In this document: in pieces, positions 34,018 through 44,119 of the stretch
How positions within the stretch are numbered: position 1 is the first letter of the stretch
How the letters are laid out: each line of letters opens with the position of its first letter
Source: Candidatus Magnetomicrobium cryptolimnococcus
GTDB lineage: Bacteria; Nitrospirota; Thermodesulfovibrionia; Thermodesulfovibrionales; Magnetobacteriaceae
DNA length: 64,000 nucleotides
Assembly (NCBI GenBank): GCA_018606805.1
Contig: JAGYWI010000004.1
Location: 62,001-126,000 of the forward strand
Direction: 5' to 3'
Made by a program: the position numbers and the translations under genes
Notes under the pieces: generated by a model
What the model was told of the DNA's origin: nothing
Database searches by the model: none
Seen by the model: the letters and a program-made list of their open reading frames with translations, nothing else

Positions 34018-36009
34018 TTATCCATTTAGCATGTTGTATGCAGTTTGTAATACATTTTCAACAGTAAATCCATAAGTTTCAAAAAGCACCTTAGCTGGTG
34101 CTGATACTGCAAATCTATCAATACCTATGGCTTTACCCTTAAGGCCGATATATTTATACCAGCAATAGGTAGCACCGGCTTCTATGGATATTCTTTTTTC
34201 CACGTTAGACGGTAGTACCGATTCTTTATATTCATCCGATTGCTTATCAAATAACTCCATACATGGCATAGCTACTGCTCGTACAGCGAAGCCTTCGCTT
34301 ACAAGTTTTTCATAAGCAGCTATCATAAGGTGTACCTCTGAGCCGGAGGCTATTAGTATCAGTTGTGGTTCTTTGCCGGAGTCTGCTAATACGTAAGCAC
34401 CGTTTTTAATTCCTTCGTGGCTTGCATATTTTTGTCTATCTATCACGGGCACGCTTTGTCTTGTAAATATCATGGCAATTGGTCCGTCTTTGTACTGGAG
34501 TGCAAACTCCCATGTAATTACCGTTTCATTAGCGTCGGAGGGGCGTATAACAACCAGATTTGGTATGGTTCTTAATGTGGTTAGCTGTTCTATTGGGTGG
34601 TGGCTTGGTCCGTCTTCGCCGACACCGATAGAGTCGTGTGTTAGTATAAATAAAGCGGGGACTTTCATCATAGATGCCATTCTTATGGCCGATAGCATAT
34701 AACCACTAAATACCAAGTATGTACCAGCATAGGGGATTAACATCTTACTTAATGCCATGCCAATAACGATAGCGCCCATGGCGTGTTCCCTGACGCCGAA
34801 GTGGATGTTGCGGCTTGCCTTTAGCGCTGAAAAGGGCGGATATTTCTTTATATATGTCATGTTTGATGGTGAAAGGTCTGCAGAGCCACCGAGTAGTTGT
34901 GGGATAAAGTCGGACATGGAGTTTACAATGTTACCGGAAGCGCTTCTTGTTGCAACACTACCGGCACCTGGTTCAAACACCGGCATGTATTCTTTCCATT
35001 TTTCATTAAACTGTCTGGTTATAAATAGCTGCCAAAGGGCTGCCTCTGATTGATATGCCTTTTCATATCTACTAAAAAGCTCATGCCACTCCTCCTCGCG
35101 CTCTTTACCGGTGGCGATGGCTTTGCGGAAATTTTCAAGTACATCATTAGGTATGTAAAACTCCTTATCTGGCCAGCCTAAGTTTTCTTTTGTTAAGCGC
35201 AGCTCCTCATCACCAAGCGGGGCTCCGTGTATGTCCGAGGCATCTTGTTTATTGGGGCTGCCATAACCTAAATGTGTTCGCACTATTAAAATGGAGGGTT
35301 TGTCCTTTTCGTTTTTAGCGGCTTGGAGGGCGCTTTCTATCTCTTCTAAGTTATAGCCGCTCACTTCTTGTACGTGCCAGTGCTGGGCTTCAAAACGCTG
35401 TCGTACGTTTTCCGTAAATGTTAGGTTGGTTGAACCATCTATTGTTGTCTTATTATCTGAATACAAGTATATGAGCTTACCAAGCTTAAGGTGGCCTGCT
35501 AACGATGCTGCTTCATAGGAGACCCCCTCCATAATATCTCCATCGCTCACTATTGCATAAATATAATAATCAACAATATTAAACCCCGGCTTATTAAAAA
35601 TCTCTGATAGATACCTTTCAGCCATAGCCATGCCAACTCCAACGGAAAATCCAAACCCTAGTGGGCCGGTGGATACTTCAATGCCGGACTCTGGGCAATA
35701 CTCCGGATGCCCCGGTGTTTTACTGCCTATTTGTCTGAATTGTTTAATATCGTCTAAGGTTATGTTGTACCCTGTTAGGTGTAAAAGACTATATAAGAGC
35801 ATAGAGCCATGCCCAGCAGACAGTACAAATCTATCTCTATTTGGCCAAGCAGGGTTTTTGGGATTGTGCTTTAAAAAGCGCGTCCATAAGACATAAGCCA
35901 TATCGGCATCGCCCATAGGCATACCGGGGTGTCCTGATTTTGCCTTTTGCACTGCATCCGCTGCCAGCATCCTTATAGTATTTATGCTCTTGATGTGTAA
36001 TGAGTTCAT
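34018..36009 (-). CDS. tkt: Transketolase
   Basis: The 663-residue protein is a full-length thiamine-diphosphate transketolase. N-terminal [18 protein letters not shown], the cofactor motif [19 protein letters not shown], the middle block [19 protein letters not shown] and the C-terminal domain are all present. It moves two-carbon units between sugar phosphates in the pentose phosphate pathway. No other pathway gene lies beside it; tpiA is at 61 kb. Confidence 0.97.
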   Translation of the reverse strand: MNSLHIKSINTIRMLAADAVQKAKSGHPGMPMGDADMAYVLWTRFLKHNPKNPAWPNRDRFVLSAGHGSMLLYSLLHLTGYNITLDDIKQFRQIGSKTPGHPEYCPESGIEVSTGPLGFGFSVGVGMAMAERYLSEIFNKPGFNIVDYYIYAIVSDGDIMEGVSYEAASLAGHLKLGKLIYLYSDNKTTIDGSTNLTFTENVRQRFEAQHWHVQEVSGYNLEEIESALQAAKNEKDKPSILIVRTHLGYGSPNKQDASDIHGAPLGDEELRLTKENLGWPDKEFYIPNDVLENFRKAIATGKEREEEWHELFSRYEKAYQSEAALWQLFITRQFNEKWKEYMPVFEPGAGSVATRSASGNIVNSMSDFIPQLLGGSADLSPSNMTYIKKYPPFSALKASRNIHFGVREHAMGAIVIGMALSKMLIPYAGTYLVFSGYMLSAIRMASMMKVPALFILTHDSIGVGEDGPSHHPIEQLTTLRTIPNLVVIRPSDANETVITWEFALQYKDGPIAMIFTRQSVPVIDRQKYASHEGIKNGAYVLADSGKEPQLILIASGSEVHLMIAAYEKLVSEGFAVRAVAMPCMELFDKQSDEYKESVLPSNVEKRISIEAGATYCWYKYIGLKGKAIGIDRFAVSAPAKVLFETYGFTVENVLQTAYNMLNG

Positions 36010-36089
36010 TTATGAGCCTCCATTTTTATTGTCCATAAGTGTTTATTAAGCGCACTTTAGTTTAGTCAATCCGTGCAAGTTTGAGTTAC

Positions 36090-36635
36090 CTACATCTTAG
36101 CAAGCGCTGAAATATCCATATTAACGCTCAAGTCTACAGGATTGGCGTAGTTGACTATTTTAATATCAAGTTTTTTTATTAAAAGAACCGGTGTTTTTTT
36201 TTCTATTTCATAAACAATATCGTTTAGGGCTGTTATGTTAGGCACCGATAGGTCTACATCCATGATGACTATCTGATAGGGGGGCAGCTTTTCTGTTTTT
36301 TTAACGTTACTTCTTCTTAAGTTACCGCCATAGGCTTGAATTATCTGCCCAAGTGCCGACTGCACCTGAGCTGCCGCCAGTGAGTCCGTTTGCTCGTTTA
36401 TTATATAGCTATTTATTTCTTGTGCCTTTTTTTCTACCTCTTCCTTACTTTTTTCAAGGTCCTTTGAACGGCTAATTGCTGATTTATATTTTTTAAGCAT
36501 ACTTATTTTGGAATCCCTTAAATCTTCAATCGCCTCTCTTTGCTCACTAAGCATGGTATATAGCTTGTCATACACAATGGCTACTGATAAAATAACAATT
36601 AATACTATAAAAATAATCTTTTTTCTCTTGTCCAT
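36090..36635 (-). CDS. gspM: GspM-like type II secretion inner-membrane protein
   Basis: The 181-residue protein has one N-terminal membrane helix (KIIFIVLIVILSVAIVYDKL), a coiled coil (about 35-75) and a C-terminal ferredoxin-like domain (IVIMDVDLSVPNITALNDIV). This fits GspM or PilO, which are related. Its place last after gspL decides for the GspM role in the type II secretion platform. Sequence conservation in this family is low. Confidence 0.72.
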   Translation of the reverse strand: MDKRKKIIFIVLIVILSVAIVYDKLYTMLSEQREAIEDLRDSKISMLKKYKSAISRSKDLEKSKEEVEKKAQEINSYIINEQTDSLAAAQVQSALGQIIQAYGGNLRRSNVKKTEKLPPYQIVIMDVDLSVPNITALNDIVYEIEKKTPVLLIKKLDIKIVNYANPVDLSVNMDISALAKM

Positions 36636-36676
36636 AGCGTTAGCCCATTATTTATAATTCTGATAAAGCATATAGT

Positions 36677-38170
36677 TTACTCATTTGGCCTTATATTTAC
36701 AATAGTAGCCTTTATCTTAAATCTATCTTTTTGAAGTCTTGGGTCTTTTACTGTTGTTGCCGTAAACTGAGCCTTTTCAAAAAACGGTGATTTTTCTACA
36801 AGGGCTAAAAACTCCGAGGCATTTGATGAATATCCCTCCATGGTGGCATTTTCATCTGTAATTTCAAGCCTTATAAGCCAAGTATCTATCGGTGTTATTC
36901 TGGATAGCTCTGCTAACACTTCTGAGTGCAGTACCTCTTTATCTATAAAAGCGTTATAGGCAATGATTTCTTCCTCGGTTTTTTTGGCCTTACTCTTTAG
37001 CGTATCTATTTTATCTATCTCCGGTTTTAGTTGCTTTAATTGTCTGTCAAGTTCCTCAATGCTTTGCTCAGCCTTCCATATTGGTATATATAAAGTGGCA
37101 GCATATATGGCTGTTATAATAATGCCGATTATTATAGAAAGAACAAACGGGGGACTTTTCTTTTGTTTTTTTCCCAGTGTTAGAAGATTTAATGGGTGGA
37201 CGTTGTACTCATTGGTTAGTACGCCAAGGGCAGCACTATAAAAGTGCGAAGGCCTTTCTTTTATACCCATGGGTAATTCATCTATCTTTACAGTGTCAAA
37301 CTTTACAGCGTTAAAAGACATAGCCCTTATTATACCGTCATAGTGCTCATCATCAGCATTAACTACCACCTTTACTGTGCCCTTTACGCGTTTAGAGAGA
37401 AACTCCACCAAGCCCTCCACCTTGTCTTTAGGAAAGTTATAGGTGCCAGTAAGTATGCCAGTATTGTTTGCCATGTTTAATTCAAACTTGTCATCTTTAA
37501 CTTTTATTAAAACTATGCCGTCATAGTTTTGCCCTTTAAGCGTAAAGGCACAAAGCTGAGTGAGAGAATATGCCGTTGGTATGATAGCCGATACGACGTA
37601 ACCATTGTCTTTTAAAACACTTAAGTATTGATTGACAGGCTGTTTATTTAGTACATACAAGGTTATGTTAACCATGGAGTTTTCTTTGCTTATAATATTA
37701 TAATCAAAAAACACCTCTTCATTAGTAAAAGGTGTTAGATTGTCCATATCATAGCTTAACACTGTATCAAGATTATCAATGACGGCATCCGGTAATTGAA
37801 CGGTTTTAATAATGCACCACTCTTTAGGTACGGTTAAAATGAACTTTGCCGTTTTTACATTGTGCTCAGCATTAAGCACATCAATAAGCTCGGCTGGCTT
37901 AATGTAAGCGCCATGTTCACCGGAAATAGCGCTTTTTCTAATAATTGATGGTCTTTGCAAAGTGCCCTTTACTATGGCAGCTGTTGATTCGCCTTTTTCT
38001 ATTGTCAGGACAAAAAACCGTCTCTCCTGTACTGACCTATAGAGCGGGGTTTTTAGTAAAAAATCTTTTAATGAAAATAATAAACCTAATAATGAAAGCC
38101 GTTTTTTTTGTCCATCGGTATCTTCACAAGGGACAGCGCTGTTGTTATCCTGAAGTTTAGTTATAGCCAC
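36677..38170 (-). CDS. gspL: GspL-like type II secretion protein (PilM/PilN-type fusion)
   Basis: The 497-residue protein has a cytoplasmic actin-like domain (FVLTIEKGESTAAIVKG, then ILTVPKEWCIIKTVQLPD), one membrane helix at about 340-360 (FVLSIIIGIIITAIYAATLY) and a periplasmic domain with a coiled coil. This is the GspL layout, equal to PilM and PilN fused. GspL recruits the secretion ATPase GspE. The N-terminal 60 residues are extra. It follows gspK by 14 bases. Confidence 0.8.
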   Translation of the reverse strand: MAITKLQDNNSAVPCEDTDGQKKRLSLLGLLFSLKDFLLKTPLYRSVQERRFFVLTIEKGESTAAIVKGTLQRPSIIRKSAISGEHGAYIKPAELIDVLNAEHNVKTAKFILTVPKEWCIIKTVQLPDAVIDNLDTVLSYDMDNLTPFTNEEVFFDYNIISKENSMVNITLYVLNKQPVNQYLSVLKDNGYVVSAIIPTAYSLTQLCAFTLKGQNYDGIVLIKVKDDKFELNMANNTGILTGTYNFPKDKVEGLVEFLSKRVKGTVKVVVNADDEHYDGIIRAMSFNAVKFDTVKIDELPMGIKERPSHFYSAALGVLTNEYNVHPLNLLTLGKKQKKSPPFVLSIIIGIIITAIYAATLYIPIWKAEQSIEELDRQLKQLKPEIDKIDTLKSKAKKTEEEIIAYNAFIDKEVLHSEVLAELSRITPIDTWLIRLEITDENATMEGYSSNASEFLALVEKSPFFEKAQFTATTVKDPRLQKDRFKIKATIVNIRPNE

Positions 38171-38184
38171 ATCTACCCTTTTTA

Positions 38185-39195
38185 TTATTCATATTCTTCT
38201 TTCATGTCATTATACTTAATAACCTCTGGCGTTTTATAAAACAAAAAAGAATACTCATTTGTTATCTCAACAGCTGCTCGTATACCAACCTCTGTTTTAA
38301 AGTCCTTGACCCGTCCTATGGATTCAATGGAAAAAACAGTAGCTGCCTTGATACCAGTACCTACGTATCTACGTATTGCCATAAAATGTGCCGGTATTAA
38401 TAATTGCACATCATTTACATTTTGTATTTCATTAGTTTTGCGAAACTCCAATATCTTATCAGCATCCTCTTCTTCAATACCCGGTATAGCCATAAGCACT
38501 TCCTTTGGTGCTGAGTTAAAATCTATAACAAAAGATGAGCTATACACAGTTACTAAGTCTTTTAAGCCTTTTTTTTCACCTGTACCATAAAATATCTCCT
38601 GAGTTACACCTTTAACCAAAAGGAGCTCCTCTATGCTTGTGAAATAACTATCCGCTGGCTTATAGGGAGTTGGTAACGACATGTAGTAGTCCTCCTCCGC
38701 TCCATTTAGCTTGTGGAGGTTATCCTCATCCTTCCAATCCATGATGGAGTCAACAATAGTACTTCTGTCAGCCCCCTCCGGTACGCCAATGGCATCAAGC
38801 AGCCTATCTAATATTACTTCATCGGCAAAGTTTAAATCTACCCTGCTGTTTTCCGGTACAACCTTAACAATGAACTGTCCATCGTCAAAGTTCAGCTCAT
38901 TAAACTCACCATTGAAAAGCCAATCCTCCTCGCTTTCTACCTGATTAGTGGCAGCATCAGCAGTAACAGTATTTTTTTTATTAAGGATTTGCAAAATTGC
39001 CATATTAATGCCAGCCTCTGCTAAGTACCTAGCCTTTGCAGCCATCTTAATATTATATCCGCTTTGTACCTCAAGCCGCGAGGTATAGGAAAATGCCGTA
39101 GCTACACCTATTAGCATAGCCAACACCCATATGGAAAGCAACAGGGCTACCCCATCTTTATTAGCTATTAGTTTATTGTTCAAGACTGTCTTCAT
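38185..39195 (-). CDS. gspK: GspK-type minor pseudopilin
   Basis: The 336-residue protein has a short basic leader ending NKDG then VALLLSIWVLAMLIGVATAF, the prepilin cleavage and membrane helix. The long GspK domain follows with SRVDLNFADEVILDRLLDAI and two helix-hairpin-helix-like blocks (FNSAPKEVLMAIPGIEEEDA). GspK caps the pseudopilus tip. Glu at position +5 of the mature protein is absent, as in other GspK. The ATG at 39195 is chosen; a TTG at 39225 would extend the overlap with gspJ from 23 to 53 bases. Confidence 0.87.
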   Translation of the reverse strand: MKTVLNNKLIANKDGVALLLSIWVLAMLIGVATAFSYTSRLEVQSGYNIKMAAKARYLAEAGINMAILQILNKKNTVTADAATNQVESEEDWLFNGEFNELNFDDGQFIVKVVPENSRVDLNFADEVILDRLLDAIGVPEGADRSTIVDSIMDWKDEDNLHKLNGAEEDYYMSLPTPYKPADSYFTSIEELLLVKGVTQEIFYGTGEKKGLKDLVTVYSSSFVIDFNSAPKEVLMAIPGIEEEDADKILEFRKTNEIQNVNDVQLLIPAHFMAIRRYVGTGIKAATVFSIESIGRVKDFKTEVGIRAAVEITNEYSFLFYKTPEVIKYNDMKEEYE

Positions 39196-39820
39196 TTTTA
39201 AAGGTATTCTTTTTAGGGCGCACAAGCTTACTTACCTGAGCCATCACCGGTATCACTATACTTTGTTGACCAAACTTCGTACTGTCAAGATTAATCTTCA
39301 ACATCTTTATAACCGTGTCCGTCTCATCAACCTCCGATACCCACTCACCTTGGGCATCAGTTGTTTTCTTAACATAATACTCAAAATCAATTTTCTTATA
39401 CCCTTCAAAAAGGTAAGCCTGTCTTTCTTTTTTAAAAAACATGTCCTTTTCTTTTAAAAGCAAAGATACAGCATTATTTGCCTGTGTAACACTATACGTT
39501 ACATTGATAGTGTTCATAGCCCTACCCCACAATGAAATTGTTGAATAAAAAGTAAAAGAATTATCCTTAGCCTCATAAGCATATAACCTCTTGCCAAGGT
39601 CATCATACATAATCGGCACAAAAGATTCCACCTGCGCATTAATGATTCTAAAAGAAGCCCTAAGCCTTTCAAGAAACTCCACCTTAGCCTCGCCCTTTTC
39701 AACACTCCTTACACTTAAACGCATGGTTAATCCTAAAATAATTACGATCAAGGATAATATGGAAAAGGCTATGATAATTTCTATTAATGTAAATCCACTT
39801 TTTGTATATTTCTTTATCAT
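39173..39820 (-). CDS. gspJ: GspJ-type minor pseudopilin
   Basis: The 215-residue protein has the type IV prepilin signal SGFTLIEIIIAFSILSLIVI with Glu at +5, then a variable globular domain (VKKTTDAQGEWVSEVDETDT). Pseudopilin GspJ sits beneath GspK at the pseudopilus tip. The 4-base ATGA overlap with gspI supports an operon. The assignment between GspJ and GspH relies on gene order and length. Confidence 0.82.
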   Translation of the reverse strand: MIKKYTKSGFTLIEIIIAFSILSLIVIILGLTMRLSVRSVEKGEAKVEFLERLRASFRIINAQVESFVPIMYDDLGKRLYAYEAKDNSFTFYSTISLWGRAMNTINVTYSVTQANNAVSLLLKEKDMFFKKERQAYLFEGYKKIDFEYYVKKTTDAQGEWVSEVDETDTVIKMLKINLDSTKFGQQSIVIPVMAQVSKLVRPKKNTFKNEDSLEQ

Positions 39821-40215
39821 GATACTACAGCAATAGTATCCTTTTTCTTTAAAGCCAACGTGCTAAGTGAAAAACTCCGCTGCCTTATACCATTACGCCA
39901 CGTTATCTTTATCGTAATTGAATACAGGTCGTACAAAGTGGACTCAGCTTCATCGGAATCAACTTGCTCTATAAAAACATCAACGGAGTACTTTCCCTCT
40001 ACGTCTTTATTGTAAGCATCTTCCTTAAGGTCATCGTTTGTTCTGACTTCATTCATTGTCTGCCCTGCAATAAGTACCGCATGCGTATAATCCTCAGAAT
40101 TTGTGATGCTTTTTAATGAACCAGAGAAAAGCTGTATAAGTGCAGTAATACCTATAGCTAAAATAGAGATAGCTACTATTACTTCTATTAAAGTGAATCC
40201 TCTTTTATTCATCAA
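39817..40215 (-). CDS. gspI: GspI-type minor pseudopilin
   Basis: The 132-residue protein has the prepilin signal NKRGFTLIEVIVAISILAIG, then SGSLKSITNSEDYTHAVLIA and GQTMNEVRT, the pattern of GspI. GspI starts assembly of the minor pseudopilin tip with GspJ and GspK. It is the first of the gspI-J-K-L-M run. gspC to gspH and the ATPase are not in the window. Confidence 0.85.
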   Translation of the reverse strand: MMNKRGFTLIEVIVAISILAIGITALIQLFSGSLKSITNSEDYTHAVLIAGQTMNEVRTNDDLKEDAYNKDVEGKYSVDVFIEQVDSDEAESTLYDLYSITIKITWRNGIRQRSFSLSTLALKKKDTIAVVS

Positions 40216-40288
40216 AGAATTATTTTACCATAAACAACAATTTTTTTTGGATGATTTAGGTAAAAGAAAAAAGGCATAAAATGCTTCA

Positions 40289-41833
40289 TCAAAAATTACT
40301 GTGGTTTCTTCTTAGCCCAAATTTTTTTAACTTGGAGTCAAAGGTTGATCTATTAAGCCTTGCGTGTTCGGCTGCTTTTGATATATTCCACCTGTATTTT
40401 TCAAGTAGGTAGAGTGCATAGCGCTCTTCAAGTTCCCGCCAGGCATATTTGTCAAAAATACGGGTATTATCAAGGGTATTATCTGTTGAAGGGTGATTTA
40501 ATTGTGGATTTAATATCGTATCTGGTTGTATCGTTGGCTTAGAAAAATCAATAAAGAGTTGAGGGGTTTTCATATGTTCAGGTAAGTCACTTATTGTAAT
40601 TACATCGCCCTTAGAGGTAACCACAATAAATTTTGTGAAGTTTTCAAGCTCTCTGATATTGCCCCGCCAAGGGTACTCTAACAAAGTTTTCAAAGCCTCT
40701 GCCGAAAAGGTTTTAGACGAAATGCCTAAAACCTTACACTGTCTTTTAACAAAAAAATCCAGTAAAAGTTCAATATCGTCTTGCCTGTAACGAAGCGGGG
40801 GTACACTTACTGGCAGTACATTTAACCTATAGTATAGGTCTTCACGAAATTTCTTTTGCTGTATAGCATCTTTTAAGTCTACGTTGGTAGCTGCAATGAG
40901 TCTGACATTTACCTTTATAGTTGTAGTGCTTCCAACTGGCTTGACCTCCCCGCTTTGAATAAAACGAAGGATTTTAGCCTGTAAACCAAATGGCATATCC
41001 CCTATTTCATCCAAAAAAACAGTACCACCACAAGCATCTTCAAAAAGCCCCTTTCTACTTTCAATAGCGCCAGTAAATGAGCCCTTCTTATGCCCAAACA
41101 ATTCACTTTCAAGTAAATGCTCCGGTATAGTGCTACAGTTTTGTACAAGGTATTTTTCACCGCTTCGTTTACTTAGGCGATGTATTTGTCTTGCAATAAG
41201 CTCCTTACCTGTACCACTTTCGCCGGTTATTAACACTGGAAAGTCGGTTTGTGCATAACTTTCCACCGTGTGCATCAGGTCAAGAAAATTTTTGCTTTTA
41301 CCTACAATAATATTTTGTTCTGTTAATTGCTCAATTGTCCTTTTAAGCTCCTTAGTTTTTTGACTTTCCACACTGCACGCCATATGCTTACTAATAGCTA
41401 TTGAGCATATGTTTATAATGTTTTCAATTAAAGCTATGTGGCTTTCATCTGTGTGGATTTGCTCCTTCGTGCTGCTTGTCTCTATAAGCTGGATAGCTCC
41501 GTACACCTCACCAGCTTCGAGAATAAGGGGAAAACAGAGAATGACCTTACTTTTTACCTCAAAATCGTTTTCTATTTCAAAATAGTGCCGCTCATCAACC
41601 CCGGCATCTGCTATAGCCTTCTGGCCATTTTCTATAACCCATCCCACTATGCTCTTACGAAAGGCTCCTATACGCAGTCCCTTGATTTTCTCACTCTCAC
41701 GCCCTGATGCCTCAAGGCAAACATATTCGCCTTCATCCTTAACCCAAATAGAGCCCCTCTCTACATTATGAAGCTTAAGTAGTGCACTTAAAAAAAGACA
41801 GAGCATTTCAGTTGGATTTGATAACCATTTCAT
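40289..41833 (-). CDS. Sigma-54-dependent activator with GAF sensor
   Basis: The 514-residue protein has an N-terminal GAF-like domain (about 10-150), a central AAA+ domain with Walker A GESGTGKE (204-211), the sigma-54 contact loop GSFTGA (251-256, one change from GAFTGA) and Walker B FLDEIG. A Fis-type helix-turn-helix ends it (ISKAAEHARLNRSTFDSKLK). No receiver is present, so a small molecule bound to GAF probably controls it. It lies 73 bases upstream of gspI on the same strand and may regulate the secretion genes. Confidence 0.92.
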   Translation of the reverse strand: MKWLSNPTEMLCLFLSALLKLHNVERGSIWVKDEGEYVCLEASGRESEKIKGLRIGAFRKSIVGWVIENGQKAIADAGVDERHYFEIENDFEVKSKVILCFPLILEAGEVYGAIQLIETSSTKEQIHTDESHIALIENIINICSIAISKHMACSVESQKTKELKRTIEQLTEQNIIVGKSKNFLDLMHTVESYAQTDFPVLITGESGTGKELIARQIHRLSKRSGEKYLVQNCSTIPEHLLESELFGHKKGSFTGAIESRKGLFEDACGGTVFLDEIGDMPFGLQAKILRFIQSGEVKPVGSTTTIKVNVRLIAATNVDLKDAIQQKKFREDLYYRLNVLPVSVPPLRYRQDDIELLLDFFVKRQCKVLGISSKTFSAEALKTLLEYPWRGNIRELENFTKFIVVTSKGDVITISDLPEHMKTPQLFIDFSKPTIQPDTILNPQLNHPSTDNTLDNTRIFDKYAWRELEERYALYLLEKYRWNISKAAEHARLNRSTFDSKLKKFGLRRNHSNF

Positions 41834-41859
41834 GTCTTCACATAACCCTTACACCACAG

Positions 41860-42198
41860 CTAGCGTGTTATTAACATAATTATCGCAATAATTATCGCAA
41901 ACATCAACAAAAAAGAAAATGTCCCAAACGCTATGAGAACCCACTTAATTTTCCAAACAGCTGACTTGACATCATCCTGATTATGGAGTAACGTCTTTTC
42001 TATAAAGTTAATAATAGCAGCCACCGTTATCAACAGGTCATCAACCCACCCAACGACAGGCACATCAGGTATAAAATCAAATGGCATCAAGTCATATATC
42101 AGGGCTACAATCAACACCAAAAAAGGAACTATTATTGGTCTTCTCTTCTTGGGGCGACTTAGTACCGTTACATTACCGTCTTTCAATTCATACTCCAA
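41860..42198 (-). CDS. YkvA-family (DUF1232) membrane protein
   Basis: The 112-residue protein has the DUF1232 motif YDLMPFDFIPDVPVVGWVDD in its first half and a C-terminal membrane helix (VLIAFGTFSFLLMFAIIIAI). Function is unknown; family members are small integral membrane proteins. It lies 26 bases upstream of the sigma-54 activator on the same strand but shows no functional link. Confidence 0.8.
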   Translation of the reverse strand: MEYELKDGNVTVLSRPKKRRPIIVPFLVLIVALIYDLMPFDFIPDVPVVGWVDDLLITVAAIINFIEKTLLHNQDDVKSAVWKIKWVLIAFGTFSFLLMFAIIIAIIMLITR

Positions 42199-42409
42199 CT
42201 ATAAGGTTCACTTATTTTTTTACTTTCTCACATATATAAACATAGTAAGGTATTTCACGTTATTATGTCTATAAAATATACTATAAAAAAAACTAAAATT
42301 GATATAATATTATATTAATTGCAATGCGCAAGAAAGTCAAATGAGCCTACTTAGCACAGGGACATTAGTAGGGTGTAATTACTGTTTTTTTTAAGGGGAT
42401 ACTATAGCA

Positions 42410-43306
42410 GTGTTATCAGCTGAAATTAAAGACCCACGGGGCATACATTTTGGTCAACACCTAATAGAGCAAGGCTTGGTTACAGAGGTTGACGTGCTTG
42501 AAGCACTTGAGATACAAAAAAGCAGAGAGATACCTTTTGAAAAGATAGCCCTTGAAATGCGCTATCTCAATATGAAGCAAATCTACCAAATCCTTACTTA
42601 TCAGGTAGATACAACCTTAAGCTTTGAAAACGTAGCACTAAAGAAAGGTTATCTGAGGAAAGATGAGGCTAATGTTATAAACGAGTACATATCGAAATAT
42701 CGCCCGATGATCGGTAATATACTTGTAGAGCAAAAGAAAATCAAACAATATGTCTTGGAGAGGGAATTAGAAGGATTTGGAAAACTAACTAAATATTACC
42801 AAAAGGCGGCTGCATTTTTAAAACATATAAATATTTTTAGTAATCTTGCTGATAACACACTATTGGCACTTTCTTACATTTCAAAAATGCTTATACACAA
42901 GGCAGGTGAAATCGTACTTAAAGAAGGTGAAAAGGCAGAGCATTTTTACTGTGTTGTATCAGGTACATTAAGAATAACCAAGGATAACCCCAACAAAGAA
43001 GGCAAGGAGATATATATAACAAACATAGGTGAACATGAAGTTTTTGGGGAGGCCTGTATCTTAGAAGGAGGTATAAGAACAGCCAATGTTATAGCAGAAA
43101 CAGATGTAGTGTTAATTGTATTTAATCGGTATGATTTTATCGAATTTATAAAGAATAACCCCCAAGCAGCACTTAAATTTCTGCTGATGATTATTCAGCG
43201 GCTAATGCTGCGGCTTGGAAATACAAATAAAGAACTTGCCTTTGATAGACGAGAGTTTTCTTCACAAGATGAAATAGATAATTTGATTGACAGTTTATTT
43301 GATTAA
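42410..43306 (+). CDS. Cyclic nucleotide-binding protein with MshEN-like N-terminus
   Basis: The 298-residue protein starts with a region like the N-terminal domain of type II/IV secretion ATPases (FGQHLIEQGLVTEVDVLEAL, then LNMKQIYQILTYQ). MshEN domains of this kind can bind c-di-GMP. Residues of about 140-255 are a cyclic-nucleotide-binding fold (GEIVLKEGEKAEHFYCVVSG, FGEACILEGGIRTANVIAE). No DNA-binding domain is present. The GTG start at 42410 follows AAGGGGA. It may bind two second messengers; the target is unknown. A nucleotidyltransferase gene follows by 17 bases. Confidence 0.75.
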   Translation: MLSAEIKDPRGIHFGQHLIEQGLVTEVDVLEALEIQKSREIPFEKIALEMRYLNMKQIYQILTYQVDTTLSFENVALKKGYLRKDEANVINEYISKYRPMIGNILVEQKKIKQYVLERELEGFGKLTKYYQKAAAFLKHINIFSNLADNTLLALSYISKMLIHKAGEIVLKEGEKAEHFYCVVSGTLRITKDNPNKEGKEIYITNIGEHEVFGEACILEGGIRTANVIAETDVVLIVFNRYDFIEFIKNNPQAALKFLLMIIQRLMLRLGNTNKELAFDRREFSSQDEIDNLIDSLFD

Positions 43307-43322
43307 AGGAATGTTTATATAA

Positions 43323-43649
43323 ATGAAACACAAAGAACCTGATGCTTATATTAAAGAAGCGCTCTTTAAGATTATATCAAACTTTAATCCTGAAAAGATA
43401 ATACTGTTTGGTTCTTTTGCTTATGGACATCCTGATTTTAACAGTGACATTGATTTACTTGTCGTTATGAATACAGCGTTACCACCATACGAAAGAGCTG
43501 TACCAATAAGGAAGGCATTAAGAGACATTGGTTTTCCTTTTGACATTATTGTTAAAACACCTCATGAACTTATATGCTATCAAGATATTGTGGGAACTAT
43601 TGCATATACTGCTATACATAAAGGAAAAATTCTCTATGAGCATACCTAA
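43323..43649 (+). CDS. MNT-type nucleotidyltransferase, partner of a HEPN protein
   Basis: The 108-residue protein has the minimal nucleotidyltransferase motif GSFAYGHPDFNSDIDLLVV with Gly30-Ser31 and Asp42/Asp44. Such proteins pair with HEPN proteins, often as toxin-antitoxin modules in which the MNT adds nucleotides to and inactivates the HEPN partner. Its end overlaps the HEPN start by 14 bases. Confidence 0.88.
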   Translation: MKHKEPDAYIKEALFKIISNFNPEKIILFGSFAYGHPDFNSDIDLLVVMNTALPPYERAVPIRKALRDIGFPFDIIVKTPHELICYQDIVGTIAYTAIHKGKILYEHT

Positions 43650-44058
43650 AATGGATGTAGTGCGTGCTTGGTTCAAAAGGGCAGACAATGATCTAAGGGC
43701 CGCAGAGATGGCTTTTACACTAGAGAGTCCGCTTTATGATATAGCTTGTTTTCACGCCCAACAATGTGCAGAAAAATACCTAAAAGGATTTCTTGTATAT
43801 AACGAAATAGATTTTCCTAAAACACATGTTATCGAATATCTTGTATCCATTTGTAAGCCTTTTGCACCTTCAATTCAATCAATGCTTAATAACGTGGAAA
43901 TATTATCTAATTACGCAGTAGAATCACGTTATCCAATGGATAACTCTTCTCTTTACGAAATCCCAAGACACAAAGCCAAAGAAGCTATTACGATGGCAAA
44001 AAAAGTCAGGTCTACCATAATCACTTTAATGGGAAGCAATATGACAGTTATTTTATAA
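43636..44058 (+). CDS. HEPN-domain protein
   Basis: The 140-residue protein reads AWFKRADNDLRAAEMAF, then YDIACFHAQQCAEKYLKGFL and FPKTHVIEYL, the HEPN pattern. The usual RNase motif R-x(4-6)-H is not obvious, so RNA cleavage is not supported by the sequence alone. The ATG at 43636 is chosen because an AAAGGA site precedes it; an upstream in-frame start is inside the MNT gene, and the ATG at 43651 lacks a ribosome site. The MNT-HEPN pair is the common mobile arrangement. Confidence 0.85.
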   Translation: MSIPKMDVVRAWFKRADNDLRAAEMAFTLESPLYDIACFHAQQCAEKYLKGFLVYNEIDFPKTHVIEYLVSICKPFAPSIQSMLNNVEILSNYAVESRYPMDNSSLYEIPRHKAKEAITMAKKVRSTIITLMGSNMTVIL

Positions 44059-44119
44059 ATTTAAAAACATTTTTATAGAACATAATAAATTTATATTATT
44101 AATAAAACAGAGGTTAAAT

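Noticed and set aside
43528-43635. Longer start for the HEPN gene
   Set aside because: These 36 codons lie inside the MNT gene in another frame and have no HEPN character; the ATG at 43636 has a ribosome site.
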